Assembly: GCF_014451325.2 (NCBI RefSeq)
Contig: NZ_JACSCH020000018.1
Span: 62,001 to 126,000 of the forward strand
Length of the DNA: 64,000 nucleotides
From: Streptomyces sp. CB02980
GTDB lineage: Bacteria > Actinomycetota > Actinomycetes > Streptomycetales > Streptomycetaceae
Direction: 5' to 3'
Position numbers and translations under genes: made by a program. Under the pieces are notes generated by a model. That model worked only from the letters and a program-made list of their open reading frames with translations, ran no database searches and was not told the DNA's origin. This document shows positions 9,913 through 17,557 of this stretch, piece after piece. Within the stretch, counting starts at the first letter, position 1; the number at the start of each line of letters is the position of its first letter.

Positions 9913-10269
9913 GTGAGCATCCCGCCGGGTGCGGAGCCCACGCTGTGGGAGCTGCATCGCGCCGTCGTCCAGCTGCGGGAGGACCAGCGCGACGACCTCG
10001 CACAGCTCCGCGATGATCTGCGCGGCGACATCGCCGCGCTGGCGAACCGGCTCAACGAGGTGGTCACCGTGGACGTCTACCGAGCCGACCAACGCAACCT
10101 CGTTCAGCGGATCGACTCCCTCGAACGAGAGCTTGAGGAAGTGAAGAGGGAGCGTAGCCAGGACCGGGAGCAGGCGACCACAAACCGGCGCCTCGTCGTC
10201 TCGGCGTTCATCGCCCCGGTGCTGCTGACCGTGCTGCAGCTGATGCTTGCCGCCCGCGGTAGCCCGTAG
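9913..10269 (+). CDS. coiled-coil protein with one C-terminal membrane segment (XhlA-like)
   Basis: 118 residues from GTG 9913, chosen for AAGGAG at 9901-9906; an in-frame ATG at 9868 has no comparable ribosome site. Residues about 15-85 are charged heptad-like helix (QLREDQRDDLAQLRDDLRGD, RIDSLERELEEVKRERSQDR). The end is a hydrophobic span (VVSAFIAPVLLTVLQLMLAA). This layout, just before an endolysin and holin, matches XhlA-type accessory proteins of phage lysis cassettes. Whether it acts in lysis or anchors another protein is not shown by the sequence. Confidence 0.7.
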   Translation: MSIPPGAEPTLWELHRAVVQLREDQRDDLAQLRDDLRGDIAALANRLNEVVTVDVYRADQRNLVQRIDSLERELEEVKRERSQDREQATTNRRLVVSAFIAPVLLTVLQLMLAARGSP

Positions 10270-10326
10270 GACAAACGGCACCACCTACAACTCATTCTGG
10301 CGCGGGGGAGAAGCAGGACGCGCCAC

Positions 10327-11175
10327 ATGCCCGACCTCTGGCTGCCCGGTGCCGAGCGGCACCCGCTCGGCGACACGGCACCGACCGACACTCAGTACGC
10401 CCCCCGCGTGATCTGGCACATCACCTGGGACAAGAACGCCAGCGCCACCAAGCCAGCCGACCTTGTCCCCTTCGACCGGCTCGTGGCGTACTTCACCGGC
10501 GCCGGGCGCAGCTCGGCCCCCCACTTGCTCTGGGACCCCTTCACGGGCCGGATCGCCCAGTTCTACCCGGCCAACAGCCGGTCGAAGTCGGTCGTGGACC
10601 TCGCCGACGGCACACGGACGAACCGCACGGGGAAGGTGTGCCTCCAGATCGAGACGCTCTTCTTCCCGCACTGCCGCGTCAACGGGAAGTCGTACGCGAC
10701 CGTCCGGGACACCCCGGCGAAGGGGCTGGCCAAGATCCTGTCCTGGGCCCGGAGTTGGGGTGTTCCCGACGGGTGGCCGATGGGCTCCCCCTCGTGGTCC
10801 GCGAACCGCAACGAGGACGTCTGGGCGACCCGCGGCGGACACTACGGGCACAGCCAGACGCCGGAGAACACGCACACGGACCCCGGCCCGATGCCGAAGT
10901 GGCCCGAGGCCGGCACGGAGACTCCCAAGCCGGGCCCGCCCCGCTTCCCCGGGCGGGCAGCCTTCGGCCCCGGCAAGTCGAACGGGTCGATCCTCCTGCT
11001 CGGTCAGCAGCTCGTCCGCCGGGGCTACGGCGAGCACTACCGGGTCGGCCCCAGCCGCGACTGGGGCGAGGCGGACCGCCTGAACGTCGCGGCCTTCCAA
11101 CGAGCCCAGGGCTGGAGCGGCGCGGACGCCGACGGGCTGCCCGGCCCCGAGACCTGGCGTCGGCTCTTCGTCTGA
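10327..11175 (+). CDS. endolysin: amidase-like domain plus peptidoglycan-binding domain
   Basis: 282 residues, no signal peptide, so it would need the holin to reach the wall. The N-terminal 190 residues have the spacing of an amidase_2-type zinc enzyme: a first histidine in VIWHITWD (H31), further histidines in GHYGHSQTPENTHTDPG (H183, with D185), which is the usual HxDPG ligand motif. Residues about 215-282 form a peptidoglycan-binding domain (SILLLGQQLVRRGYG, FQRAQGWSGADADG, GPETWRRLF). The linker is proline-rich. Family usual length is matched, and lysis context on both sides supports it. Confidence 0.85.
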   Translation: MPDLWLPGAERHPLGDTAPTDTQYAPRVIWHITWDKNASATKPADLVPFDRLVAYFTGAGRSSAPHLLWDPFTGRIAQFYPANSRSKSVVDLADGTRTNRTGKVCLQIETLFFPHCRVNGKSYATVRDTPAKGLAKILSWARSWGVPDGWPMGSPSWSANRNEDVWATRGGHYGHSQTPENTHTDPGPMPKWPEAGTETPKPGPPRFPGRAAFGPGKSNGSILLLGQQLVRRGYGEHYRVGPSRDWGEADRLNVAAFQRAQGWSGADADGLPGPETWRRLFV

Positions 11176-11207
11176 CCCCACCGATCCGACCAAGGAGACA
11201 GCTCCCT

Positions 11208-11462
11208 GTGAACCTGTACGTATCCCTCCTGCGCACGGGCGTTCCGGCCATCGTCGGCGCGATCGTCGCCTTCGCCCTGCGCTACGGCCTCGACCTCAAC
11301 GCCTCCGCGCTCACCGAGGTCCTCACGCCGCTCGCGGCCTTCCTCTACTACGGGGTCTTCCGCCTGGCCGAGACCCACCTGTCGCCGCGCTTCGGATGGC
11401 TGCTGGGGTACGCCCGTCCCCCGCAGTACGAGACGGCCCCGGCGCCTCTGCCGCGAGCCTGA
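11208..11462 (+). CDS. phage holin (small membrane protein)
   Basis: 84 residues from GTG 11208, with AAGGAG 11191-11196. It has a first hydrophobic helix (VPAIVGAIVAFALRYGL), a short polar turn, and a second one (LTEVLTPLAAFLYYGVFRLA), then a short charged tail ending PAPLPRA. Size, two helices and position directly after the endolysin are those of actinophage holins, which open the membrane for the lysin at the end of infection. The reading frame is open far upstream, but that part is only the shadow of the endolysin gene. Confidence 0.82.
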   Translation: MNLYVSLLRTGVPAIVGAIVAFALRYGLDLNASALTEVLTPLAAFLYYGVFRLAETHLSPRFGWLLGYARPPQYETAPAPLPRA

Positions 11463-11499
11463 TCTGCGGGCTCCGAACCCTCGGTGCTTGCGCAAGGAA

Positions 11500-11529
11500 G
11501 AAGGCCCCCGTCATACGACGGGGGCCTTC
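11500..11529 (+). terminator. terminator after the late (tail-lysis) operon
   Basis: Perfect 13-bp stem GAAGGCCCCCGTC / GACGGGGGCCTTC with loop ATAC, 37 bases after the holin stop. No T-run follows, as is usual in Streptomyces. It marks the end of the late operon. Confidence 0.8.
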
Positions 11530-11635
11530 GACCTCTTGGAGACACCCACTCTACCGCCGTCCTGGGCAGCGCCGAGTTTCCGCGCTCACTGGTTACAATC
11601 TATGTGCATACGTTGGTGGAGCGGGAGGCGGCGAA

Positions 11636-12220
11636 GTGGTAGAGGGACAGGGGCTGGCGGCGAGGAAGCCGTACCTGGTCGGCGGGGCGGAGTTCGCCGA
11701 GCTGTACGACGTGAAGCGGCTCCAGGTCAGCCAGTGGATCAGCCGGGACCACACGCTCGACTATCGGCACGCCAAGATCATCAGTGGCTCCCCGTACTGG
11801 CTGCTGCGGTTCGCCAAGGGATTCGGCGAGACGACGCCGCGCCCGCGACGTCTGAACGAGGCAGTGCTCGCGCGGCTGGTTGCGCAGCAGGACCCTGGCC
11901 GCTGGGTGAGCGAGGTGGGTGAGCTTCCCCCACTCGTGGGCCAGGCGGAGCTGAGCGCGCTGTTCGGGGTGTCGCGCCCGCTCCTGCGCGACGCCCTGGA
12001 CTCAGGCCGGCTCCGTCCCGCCGACTACACCCTCTCGGGCTCTCCGATCTGGCTCCTGGAGCCCGTGGCGGCCGAGGCGCCCACGCTCAAGGCTGCCGCC
12101 CGCACGGCGGATTGGTCGATGGGCGAGGGTGTCCTGGAGGCCCTGCGTGCGGGGTCGTACGACGGGCCCGGATCCATGATCGTTCCGCGAGGTAGGGCGG
12201 CGGCGAAGCCCGGCAACTAG
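11636..12220 (+). CDS. small regulator with two related HTH repeats
   Basis: 194 residues from GTG 11636, chosen for GGGAGG (11623-11628) seven bases upstream; a TACAAT (11594-11599) upstream could be a -10 box. The protein looks internally duplicated. PYLVGGAEFAELYDVKRLQV is echoed by PPLVGQAELSALFGVSRPLL, and each is followed later by SGSPYWLLR or SGSPIWLLE. Each unit looks like a MerR/excisionase-type helix-turn-helix, so it should bind DNA, perhaps two half sites at once. It stands alone between the late operon and the early block, a fitting place for a phage switch gene. No enzymatic motif is seen. Confidence 0.65.
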   Translation: MVEGQGLAARKPYLVGGAEFAELYDVKRLQVSQWISRDHTLDYRHAKIISGSPYWLLRFAKGFGETTPRPRRLNEAVLARLVAQQDPGRWVSEVGELPPLVGQAELSALFGVSRPLLRDALDSGRLRPADYTLSGSPIWLLEPVAAEAPTLKAAARTADWSMGEGVLEALRAGSYDGPGSMIVPRGRAAAKPGN

Positions 12221-12230
12221 GGTCTATCCA

Positions 12231-12297
12231 GGGTGATTTGATTTGAATTCACCCCTAATCGCATATAGAATGGAAGCGCATCCAGGGGGGTGCGCTT
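12231..12297 (+). promoter_or_regulatory. phage promoter P1 with upstream dyad
   Basis: -35-like TTGAAT at 12243-12248, 17-base spacer, -10-like TAGAAT at 12266-12271 within GCATATAGAATGGAAGC. A dyad GGGTGA N12 TCACCC (12231-12254) covers the -35 region and could be an operator. A small hairpin AAGCGCA / TGCGCTT (12274-12297) lies at the predicted transcript start. First member of a family of five related sites in the prophage. Confidence 0.65.
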
Positions 12298-12436
12298 TCG
12301 CGCGTTGAGGGAGGATCGTGCACGGAATCAGGGGGCCGCCACCGGGTGGTCGACGTTGTTGGCGATCGACAATTCACCCGTCCAAAGATAGATTCCAACA
12401 CTCCAGAGTGGTTGGCCTATCTCTGAGGGGGAGTCA

Positions 12437-12778
12437 ATGCCGATCGAGCAGCCGCCGTTGTTCGGCATCCAGCCCGTTCGCCGGCCCTCCGGTACCTCCG
12501 GCCTGACGATTCAGGAGCGGTTCGAGGCGTTCCATGCCTTCAACCCCTGGGTGGCCCGGGCGCTGGAACGGCTCACCGCCGACTGCGTGGCCAAGGGGTT
12601 CAGCCGTATCGGCATCGGGATGCTCTTCGAGCTCCTGCGCTACCAGTACGGCGCGGCCACCCACGGCGACGAGTTCGCGCTGAACAACAGCTACCGCTCC
12701 CGGTACGTCCGGCTTCTTCTGGACGACCACCCGGAGTGGTCACCGCTTTTCGAGGTCCGCACCCTGCGCGCGGACTGA
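12437..12778 (+). CDS. conserved phage protein of unknown function
   Basis: 113 residues, first gene after promoter P1; GAGGGGG (12425-12431) is the ribosome site for ATG 12437. The core (MLFELLRYQYGAATHGDEFA, then NNSYRSRYVRLLLDDHPEW) is a recurring actinophage family of unknown role found beside recombination genes. It is helical and charged, with no catalytic pattern. Its position immediately upstream of the Sak4-like ATPase suggests a part in recombination or replication, which is inference from neighbourhood only. Confidence 0.65.
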   Translation: MPIEQPPLFGIQPVRRPSGTSGLTIQERFEAFHAFNPWVARALERLTADCVAKGFSRIGIGMLFELLRYQYGAATHGDEFALNNSYRSRYVRLLLDDHPEWSPLFEVRTLRAD

Positions 12779-12804
12779 CCCACACGACCTCTTGGAGCCA
12801 GATC

Positions 12805-13890
12805 GTGACCGCACCAACGGGCGCCCCCAAGGCGCCCGGCATCAAGACCCGCAAGCCGACTGGGATCGTCCCGTGGCCGCTTCTCCTCATCGAGGGGGAG
12901 GAGGGCGCCGGCAAGACCTACTCGGCCGCCCAGTTCTCCAGCAGTGACCGTATCGGCCAGATGTACTGGATCGACCTCGACGAAGGCAGCGCGGACGAGT
13001 ACGCGGCCATCGAGGGCGCCGACTACCTGGTCATCGAGCATGACGGTACCTACCGCGACATCCTCGAACAGATCGAAGCCGTCCATGCCGAGGCCCGCCG
13101 CGCGGCGGCCGCCCAGGAGAAGCCGGTCGTCCTCGTCATCGACTCGGCCTCCGCCCTGTGGCGGATGCTGACGAACTGGACGTACGAGCGCGGCCGGAGG
13201 ACCACCAAGAACCGCAAGCTGCTCCAGGACGACCCGGACGCCGCATTCGACATTGGTCGCAACCTGTGGAACGACGCCCTCGAAAGGTGGCAGCGCGTCG
13301 TCTACCTGCTGCGCACCCTGCCCGGCATCGCCATCGTCCTGGCGCGCGGCAAGCAGGTCAGCGCGACGGACGACAACGGGCAGCCGATCCGGAACCAGAC
13401 GGAGTGGAAGGTCGCCGCGCAGAAGGATCTCGGCTTCGACGCCACCTGCTGGATCCGCATGAAGCGTGACGCCGACCCGCAGGTCATCAAGGTCCGATCT
13501 CTCCGAGTCCAGGTGCAGCGTGGAAAGCCTGTCACCTTGCAGGAGTTCAGCATCGAGGACCTGGTCTTCGGCAAGCTCGGATGCTCCGTCGAGTCTCAGC
13601 CCCGGGTCATGCCGGCCCTCGCCGGTGATCTCGTCCAGCCCTGGCTGAGCCGTATCGAGGAGCTGGAGGACAGGGACGCACTCCAGGCCCTGTGGCGGTC
13701 GGTCCCGGACCCGGCGAACCGCCTTTCCCGCGAGGAGATCCTCACGATCCGCGCCGCTGCCGAGCGGCGGGCGGCCGAGCTGGACAGTCCGCGCGCCGAC
13801 ATGGGTGACAAACCCCCCTCCGACGCCGACAAGCTCCGCGCCGCTGCCCGCCACAAAGCGGCCGAGCAGGACGCGGACGCCGAGCAGTGA
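12805..13890 (+). CDS. Sak4-like RecA-fold ATPase (phage recombination)
   Basis: 361 residues from GTG 12805 behind the recurring leader ACCTCTTGGAG (12787-12797). The frame is open to 12736 but lacks a ribosome site there. Walker A is GEEGAGKT (31-38) and Walker B is VVLVIDSASALW (D113). This is the AAA_24 / Sak4 type of phage nucleotide-binding protein, a short RecA-like core that promotes strand pairing. The last 70 residues are charged and probably disordered. The neighbouring Cas4-like nuclease makes a natural exonuclease-recombinase pair. Sak4-type function follows from family and context; it could also be a generic phage ATPase. Confidence 0.8.
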   Translation: MTAPTGAPKAPGIKTRKPTGIVPWPLLLIEGEEGAGKTYSAAQFSSSDRIGQMYWIDLDEGSADEYAAIEGADYLVIEHDGTYRDILEQIEAVHAEARRAAAAQEKPVVLVIDSASALWRMLTNWTYERGRRTTKNRKLLQDDPDAAFDIGRNLWNDALERWQRVVYLLRTLPGIAIVLARGKQVSATDDNGQPIRNQTEWKVAAQKDLGFDATCWIRMKRDADPQVIKVRSLRVQVQRGKPVTLQEFSIEDLVFGKLGCSVESQPRVMPALAGDLVQPWLSRIEELEDRDALQALWRSVPDPANRLSREEILTIRAAAERRAAELDSPRADMGDKPPSDADKLRAAARHKAAEQDADAEQ

Positions 13891-13922
13891 CCCGCCTCGA
13901 TCTGTCCCCTGGAGACCCCTTC

Positions 13923-15053
13923 ATGTCCGTTGCAACCCTGCCCGGTACGGGCGCGCCCTCCCTGTGGGGCGCGGCGCACGATGTCGACGCTCGCCGGCCC
14001 CGCTCACTTCAGACGCAGCTCGGAGCATCCGACACCGTGTGCGGTCGTAGGGCCGCGTACATCCTTCACGGCATAGCCCGGACCGACGAGTCCGACAAGC
14101 GGGCCGCGATCCTCGGTACCTACATCCACCAGGGCCTCCTGGAGTCGGCGCGCACCGAGTATGGGTGGCTCGTCGAGCGCAGTATCCAGGACAGCCGCAT
14201 CCGGGGGCACATCGACGTCGTGCAGCTTGATGCGGCGACGGCTGCGCAGTTGCCCGCCCGCCATCGGCCAGCGGTCGCAGCCGACGTGCTCACTGTGGAG
14301 GACGTCAAGACCAAGTCGACCTATCTGTGGGACCACGTCCGCCGCTACGGCGCCACGGCCGCTGAGCTGCGGCAGGTGTTCCTGTACGCCGGTGCGCTCG
14401 CCGAGGTGGGCTTTGAGGACGTTCCCGGGCAGCGGTACCTCGCTCGTCTGGGACCGCTGAACATCGGTCGCATCCGCTTCCGTTTCATCAACCGGGACAA
14501 CGGCGCCGAGCATGTTCAGGAGGTCGACTTCGACCCCCAGCGGGCGGCTGAGGCCGGATGGTGGGTGGAGCGCGTGCGCGAGACGTCCGACCCGGAGCAG
14601 ATGCCGCGCGACTTCAACGGGCCGGGGCTGGACGCCATCTGCGACTACTGCCCCTTCCGGTCCCTGTGCTGGCCGGACGTCGAGCCGGGCGCCCCTGTTC
14701 AGACGGCGCTCATCCACAACGACGCCGACCGCGAACAGGCCCTGATCGACTACGTGAAGGGCCACGAACTCACCACAGAGGGCGACCGGGTCAAGAAGCT
14801 CGCCCGCAAGAAACTCGACCGCTCCCCGGAGGGGATCTACGGGCCCAATCGGCTGTCCTGGCGCGGCGGCAACGATGCCGAGGAAGACGACATGGAGGCC
14901 ATGGTCGACCTGCACGAGATCGCGGGCCTGCCGGTGCCGATGGTTCCGGACGCCAACGGCATGATCAAGAACCTCACCGCGGCCGGACTGCCTGTGCCCC
15001 GCCGGAAGACGGGACGGAAGACGTCCAGGGTCATCAACGTCGGACCCGCCTGA
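13923..15053 (+). CDS. Cas4-like PD-(D/E)xK exonuclease with Fe-S cysteines
   Basis: 376 residues. ATG 13923 has GGAG eight bases upstream and is preferred over GTG 13887, which overlaps the previous stop. The order of residues is that of Cas4/AddB-type nucleases: C40, H69 (GTYIHQ), D98 (RGHIDVV), E126-x-x-K129 (VEDVKTK), QVFLY (151-155) and the trio C240, C243, C249 (CDYCPFRSLC). One N-terminal and three C-terminal cysteines are the pattern of a 4Fe-4S nuclease. It should resect DNA ends for the adjacent Sak4-like protein. All key residues are present, so it should be active. Confidence 0.85.
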   Translation: MSVATLPGTGAPSLWGAAHDVDARRPRSLQTQLGASDTVCGRRAAYILHGIARTDESDKRAAILGTYIHQGLLESARTEYGWLVERSIQDSRIRGHIDVVQLDAATAAQLPARHRPAVAADVLTVEDVKTKSTYLWDHVRRYGATAAELRQVFLYAGALAEVGFEDVPGQRYLARLGPLNIGRIRFRFINRDNGAEHVQEVDFDPQRAAEAGWWVERVRETSDPEQMPRDFNGPGLDAICDYCPFRSLCWPDVEPGAPVQTALIHNDADREQALIDYVKGHELTTEGDRVKKLARKKLDRSPEGIYGPNRLSWRGGNDAEEDDMEAMVDLHEIAGLPVPMVPDANGMIKNLTAAGLPVPRRKTGRKTSRVINVGPA

Positions 15054-15074
15054 CGTACGAGCACAGCCACTTGA

Positions 15075-15102
15075 GCCCCGCCCGGCACTGACCGGGCGGG
15101 GC
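15075..15102 (+). terminator. intercistronic hairpin
   Basis: Perfect 11-bp stem GCCCCGCCCGG / CCGGGCGGGGC, loop CACTGA, between the nuclease and replication genes. No T-run; may be a terminator or a processing/stability element. Confidence 0.65.
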
Positions 15103-15140
15103 ACCCCGTCCTGCCTGCACCGTCCGAGGAAAGCCGTGCC

Positions 15141-16115
15141 GTGTCCATCCAGCTGATGATCGCTGCGTCCTACCTGCCACCCGAGGTGGTCACCCAAGGG
15201 CAGAAGCTCGCCCTCATGAAGATCGCGGACTCCGCCGACGACGAGACGCGCCTGTCGCGCCCCGGTCTGACGCGCCTGGCTGCGTGGGTCGGCGTGACCG
15301 ACAAGCGCGCCATCACCATCGTGACCGAGCTCATCGCCAAGGGGCTCGTCGAGCGCGTGGAGACCGGGAAGGTGGGCCGTGCCGCCGTCTACCGGGTCTT
15401 CCCTCTCGGCGTGCCGTCGACGCCGAGCACGCCAGAGCTCAAGGAGGCTGCCGCCTCGCGGAAGGCAGCGCCGAAGAATCCGCGTTTGGCGCGCTCCGGG
15501 GTGTCGCGCCCGGCGCCCGACAAGCCGGCCATGACCTACCAAGACGTGGAGAAGAGAGAGGCCGCGCGCCGTCAGGGAAACGAATCTGCCCAGGTGGATC
15601 CAGGGTTCCACGAGGGGAACCCTGATGCCCAAGAGGTCAGGGTTCCCCTCGTGGAACCCGATGAGTTCCCCGGGGGAAACCCAGTGGGTTCCACGGAGGG
15701 AACCCCTTCCTTTCCTGGTTCTTCCTCTGTCCTTCCTTTCCCCCCTACCCCCACGGCTGACGCCGTAGGGGAGCCTGCTTTGCCTGCTGCTGACAGCCCG
15801 GCGCATGAGCGCGGTGCACCCCAAGAGGGCTGCGAGAGGCACAGGGGGCGCCCCGCTGCCTCCTGTCGCGGCTGCGGCACCAACCCGCGCGCAGGGCGGG
15901 CTCGGGAGCGCGAGAGGGCCAAGGAGGAAGAGCGCCGCGCGGCTGGCCAGTTCTGGGATGACTGGAATGAAGGGGCCGCCAGTCGACGCGAACAGGCCGA
16001 CGCGCAGGCCGAGAAGGCGGAGAAGGCCCGCGAGGAGGCACGCGCCGCCGTGCGCAGCTTCAAGGACCTCAAGCGCGAGCGAAGGCAGCCGGGGAAAATT
16101 CCACCCAAAATGTAG
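15141..16115 (+). CDS. phage replication protein with winged helix; carries the putative origin
   Basis: 324 residues from GTG 15141. Residues 1-90 are a winged-helix domain of the replication-initiator/DnaD-like kind (LTRLAAWVGVTDKRAITIVT, then LVERVETGKVGRAAVYRVF). Residues about 110-215 are low in complexity because the DNA there is made of palindromic repeats. A C-x(n)-CxxC cluster follows (CERHRGRPAASCRGCG), possibly a zinc ribbon, then a long charged helix to the end. Lambda O, P22 gp18 and similar proteins share this design: DNA-binding N-terminus, origin repeats in the middle of the gene, C-terminus for helicase loading. No helicase or primase gene is seen nearby, so host replication proteins are probably recruited. 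Confidence 0.72.
   Translation: MSIQLMIAASYLPPEVVTQGQKLALMKIADSADDETRLSRPGLTRLAAWVGVTDKRAITIVTELIAKGLVERVETGKVGRAAVYRVFPLGVPSTPSTPELKEAAASRKAAPKNPRLARSGVSRPAPDKPAMTYQDVEKREAARRQGNESAQVDPGFHEGNPDAQEVRVPLVEPDEFPGGNPVGSTEGTPSFPGSSSVLPFPPTPTADAVGEPALPAADSPAHERGAPQEGCERHRGRPAASCRGCGTNPRAGRARERERAKEEERRAAGQFWDDWNEGAASRREQADAQAEKAEKAREEARAAVRSFKDLKRERRQPGKIPPKM
15603..15752 (+). other. putative phage replication origin: four 20-bp palindromic iterons plus pyrimidine tract
   Basis: Iterons at 15603-15622, 15640-15659, 15663-15682 and 15686-15705, each close to GGGTTCCACGAGGGGAACCC and itself palindromic. Iterons 1 and 2 are exact reverse complements and form a 23-bp perfect inverted repeat around an 11-base loop (15626-15636). 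Copies 2 to 4 start exactly 23 bp apart. A pyrimidine-rich tract follows to about 15752. The array lies inside the coding sequence of the winged-helix protein, as the lambda origin lies inside gene O. Confidence 0.7.
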
Positions 16116-16169
16116 ACATCCCGGCTATTGCATATAAAATAGAAGCAGAAGGAGGGGGAGTGCCCCTCC
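16113..16169 (+). promoter_or_regulatory. phage promoter P2
   Basis: TAGACA (16113-16118, overlapping the previous stop codon), 16-base spacer, TAAAAT (16135-16140) inside TTGCATATAAAATAGAAGC. An A-rich block GGAAAATTCC...AAAATGT lies upstream, matched before P3. A 7-bp hairpin GGAGGGG / CCCCTCC (16151-16169) sits at the likely transcript start. Confidence 0.7.
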
Positions 16170-16186
16170 GAGACCGAAAGGACGAC

Positions 16187-16615
16187 ATGCTCCAGCTGCC
16201 CACGCTCCTCGCGGAAGCCCGCGGGATCCTGGTCCTCGATGACAGCGTCTCCGCCCGCGCCCACCTGCGCACTCTGGCGGACTTCTACCGAGAGGACCCC
16301 GAGTTCGTCGGCGACATCCTCATCCTCATCGCCGACCTCGGCGACGCGGCGGAGGAGGCCCAGTGCTCCGGCGGCTGCAACTGCACGGCGCGCGCCCGCG
16401 ATGTCCTCGTCGATGACCTCCTGGCCGACATGGGGGGAGCGCGAACCCCCCTCGACCCGCGCGTCAATCACCACGCGCTGATGCAGGCCCGCCGACTCGC
16501 CGGCGCGGCTCAGGCGATCGCGGAGGTCGCGCGCGCCCGCGCCGACGAACTCGCCACGCTCACCGCCGTGGAGCGCCAGGTGCGCGAGGAGGCCAGGCAG
16601 TCCACCTCGTCGTAA
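16187..16615 (+). CDS. unknown phage protein, first gene after promoter P2
   Basis: 142 residues from ATG 16187, with AAAGGA just upstream; the frame also opens at GTG 16160, inside the hairpin region, which I reject. It is helical, with a central CSGGCNC cluster that could hold a metal and a long charged C-terminal helix (RARADELATLTAVERQVREE). I do not recognise the family. First position after an early-type promoter suggests a host-takeover or replication-accessory role, which is inference only. Confidence 0.6.
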   Translation: MLQLPTLLAEARGILVLDDSVSARAHLRTLADFYREDPEFVGDILILIADLGDAAEEAQCSGGCNCTARARDVLVDDLLADMGGARTPLDPRVNHHALMQARRLAGAAQAIAEVARARADELATLTAVERQVREEARQSTSS

Positions 16616-16686
16616 ACCCTCAGCATCAATCCATTTCGAAATAGATCCCAACTCTGTACTGTAGGCCAACGACCTCTTGGAGAGAC

Positions 16687-17340
16687 GTGAACGAGTACCC
16701 CTTGATCGCGCCCCCGCCCCGCCACCGCAACATCACGGACCAGCTGTGGCGGCGGCTGTGGGACGCCTACGAGCCGTTGATCACCGGCCTGCGGCGCCTC
16801 CCGCTGCCCACCGACGTCGAGATCACCGGGGGAGAGTTCGGAATCACCGCCGAGCTCACCGACGAGTCCCACCTGTGGATCTCCTCCGTCGGAGACCTTC
16901 CCCTGGACCCGGCCGAGCTCCAGGGCTTCCACGTCCGCCGGGCTCACGCGGCCACCCCCACGGTCGACGAGCTGATCTACAACTCGACCCCTGACGGCGC
17001 TCAGGCCGAGCACGGCAACAACGTCGTCCCCATGCTCACCGCGATCTCGGCGTTCGTCTCCGAGCACCACCTCGCGCTGCCTGTCATCGACCTGTTCTCC
17101 GTCCGGACCGTGGGCGTGAGCAGCAAGCACCGCGCACTCTCCATGCAGGGCCGTGATCAGTTCTCCAGCCGCGAAGAGGCCGTCAAGGAGTACAGCCGCA
17201 TCACCCACGGCGCCGAGCGCGAGGGGGGTTGGCGCCTCGTCTACAAGTCGGACGACACCACCTGGCCCGTGTCCGTCTGGGACGCCGACGGCGAAGTGAT
17301 CACGGTCTTCGTCGCGGACGAGGGGCAGGCGCTGGCCTGA
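16687..17340 (+). CDS. unknown phage protein
   Basis: 217 residues from GTG 16687, placed 4 bases after the recurring leader ACCTCTTGGAG (16672-16682). The sequence is mixed alpha/beta (VEITGGEFGITAELTDESHL, WRLVYKSDDTTWPVSVWDAD) with no recognised motif, signal or membrane segment. The stop overlaps the next ATG by one base, so it is coupled to the small membrane protein downstream. Function unknown. Confidence 0.6.
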   Translation: MNEYPLIAPPPRHRNITDQLWRRLWDAYEPLITGLRRLPLPTDVEITGGEFGITAELTDESHLWISSVGDLPLDPAELQGFHVRRAHAATPTVDELIYNSTPDGAQAEHGNNVVPMLTAISAFVSEHHLALPVIDLFSVRTVGVSSKHRALSMQGRDQFSSREEAVKEYSRITHGAEREGGWRLVYKSDDTTWPVSVWDADGEVITVFVADEGQALA

Positions 17341-17501
17341 TGGAAGACGCCGTCCTCTACGGGCTGCTCACGCTCGGCGCCGCGCTCGCCGCCGGTCTGG
17401 CCGCGCTCGCCATAGACGAGATCCGCCGCGACGCCCGCAGCCGCATTCCGCGCTGCATGACCTGCGGCGGGTTACACCACCGCCACGCCGCACACCGTTG
17501 A
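17340..17501 (+). CDS. 53-residue membrane protein with CxxC tail
   Basis: Starts at ATG 17340 on the TGA of the previous gene. It has one hydrophobic helix (LYGLLTLGAALAAGLAALAI) and then a basic, cytoplasm-type segment with CMTCGGLHHRH, which could bind a metal through CxxC and histidines. Small phage membrane proteins of this sort often act in superinfection exclusion or membrane targeting, but nothing here proves it. Followed within 8 bases by a strong hairpin. Confidence 0.6.
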   Translation: MEDAVLYGLLTLGAALAAGLAALAIDEIRRDARSRIPRCMTCGGLHHRHAAHR

Positions 17502-17508
17502 TCACCCC

Positions 17509-17538
17509 GCTGTCCGGCCCCTCGCCGGGCCGGACAGC
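17509..17538 (+). terminator. intercistronic hairpin
   Basis: Perfect 12-bp stem GCTGTCCGGCCC / GGGCCGGACAGC, loop CTCGCC. Confidence 0.65.
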
Positions 17539-17557
17539 GTCCCTCACGGAGACAGAC

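Noticed and set aside
12318..12506. 62-codon frame after promoter P1 with a GAGGGAGG site
   Set aside because: It overlaps the better-supported gene at 12437 and has Arg/Ser/Pro-rich composition; at most a short leader.
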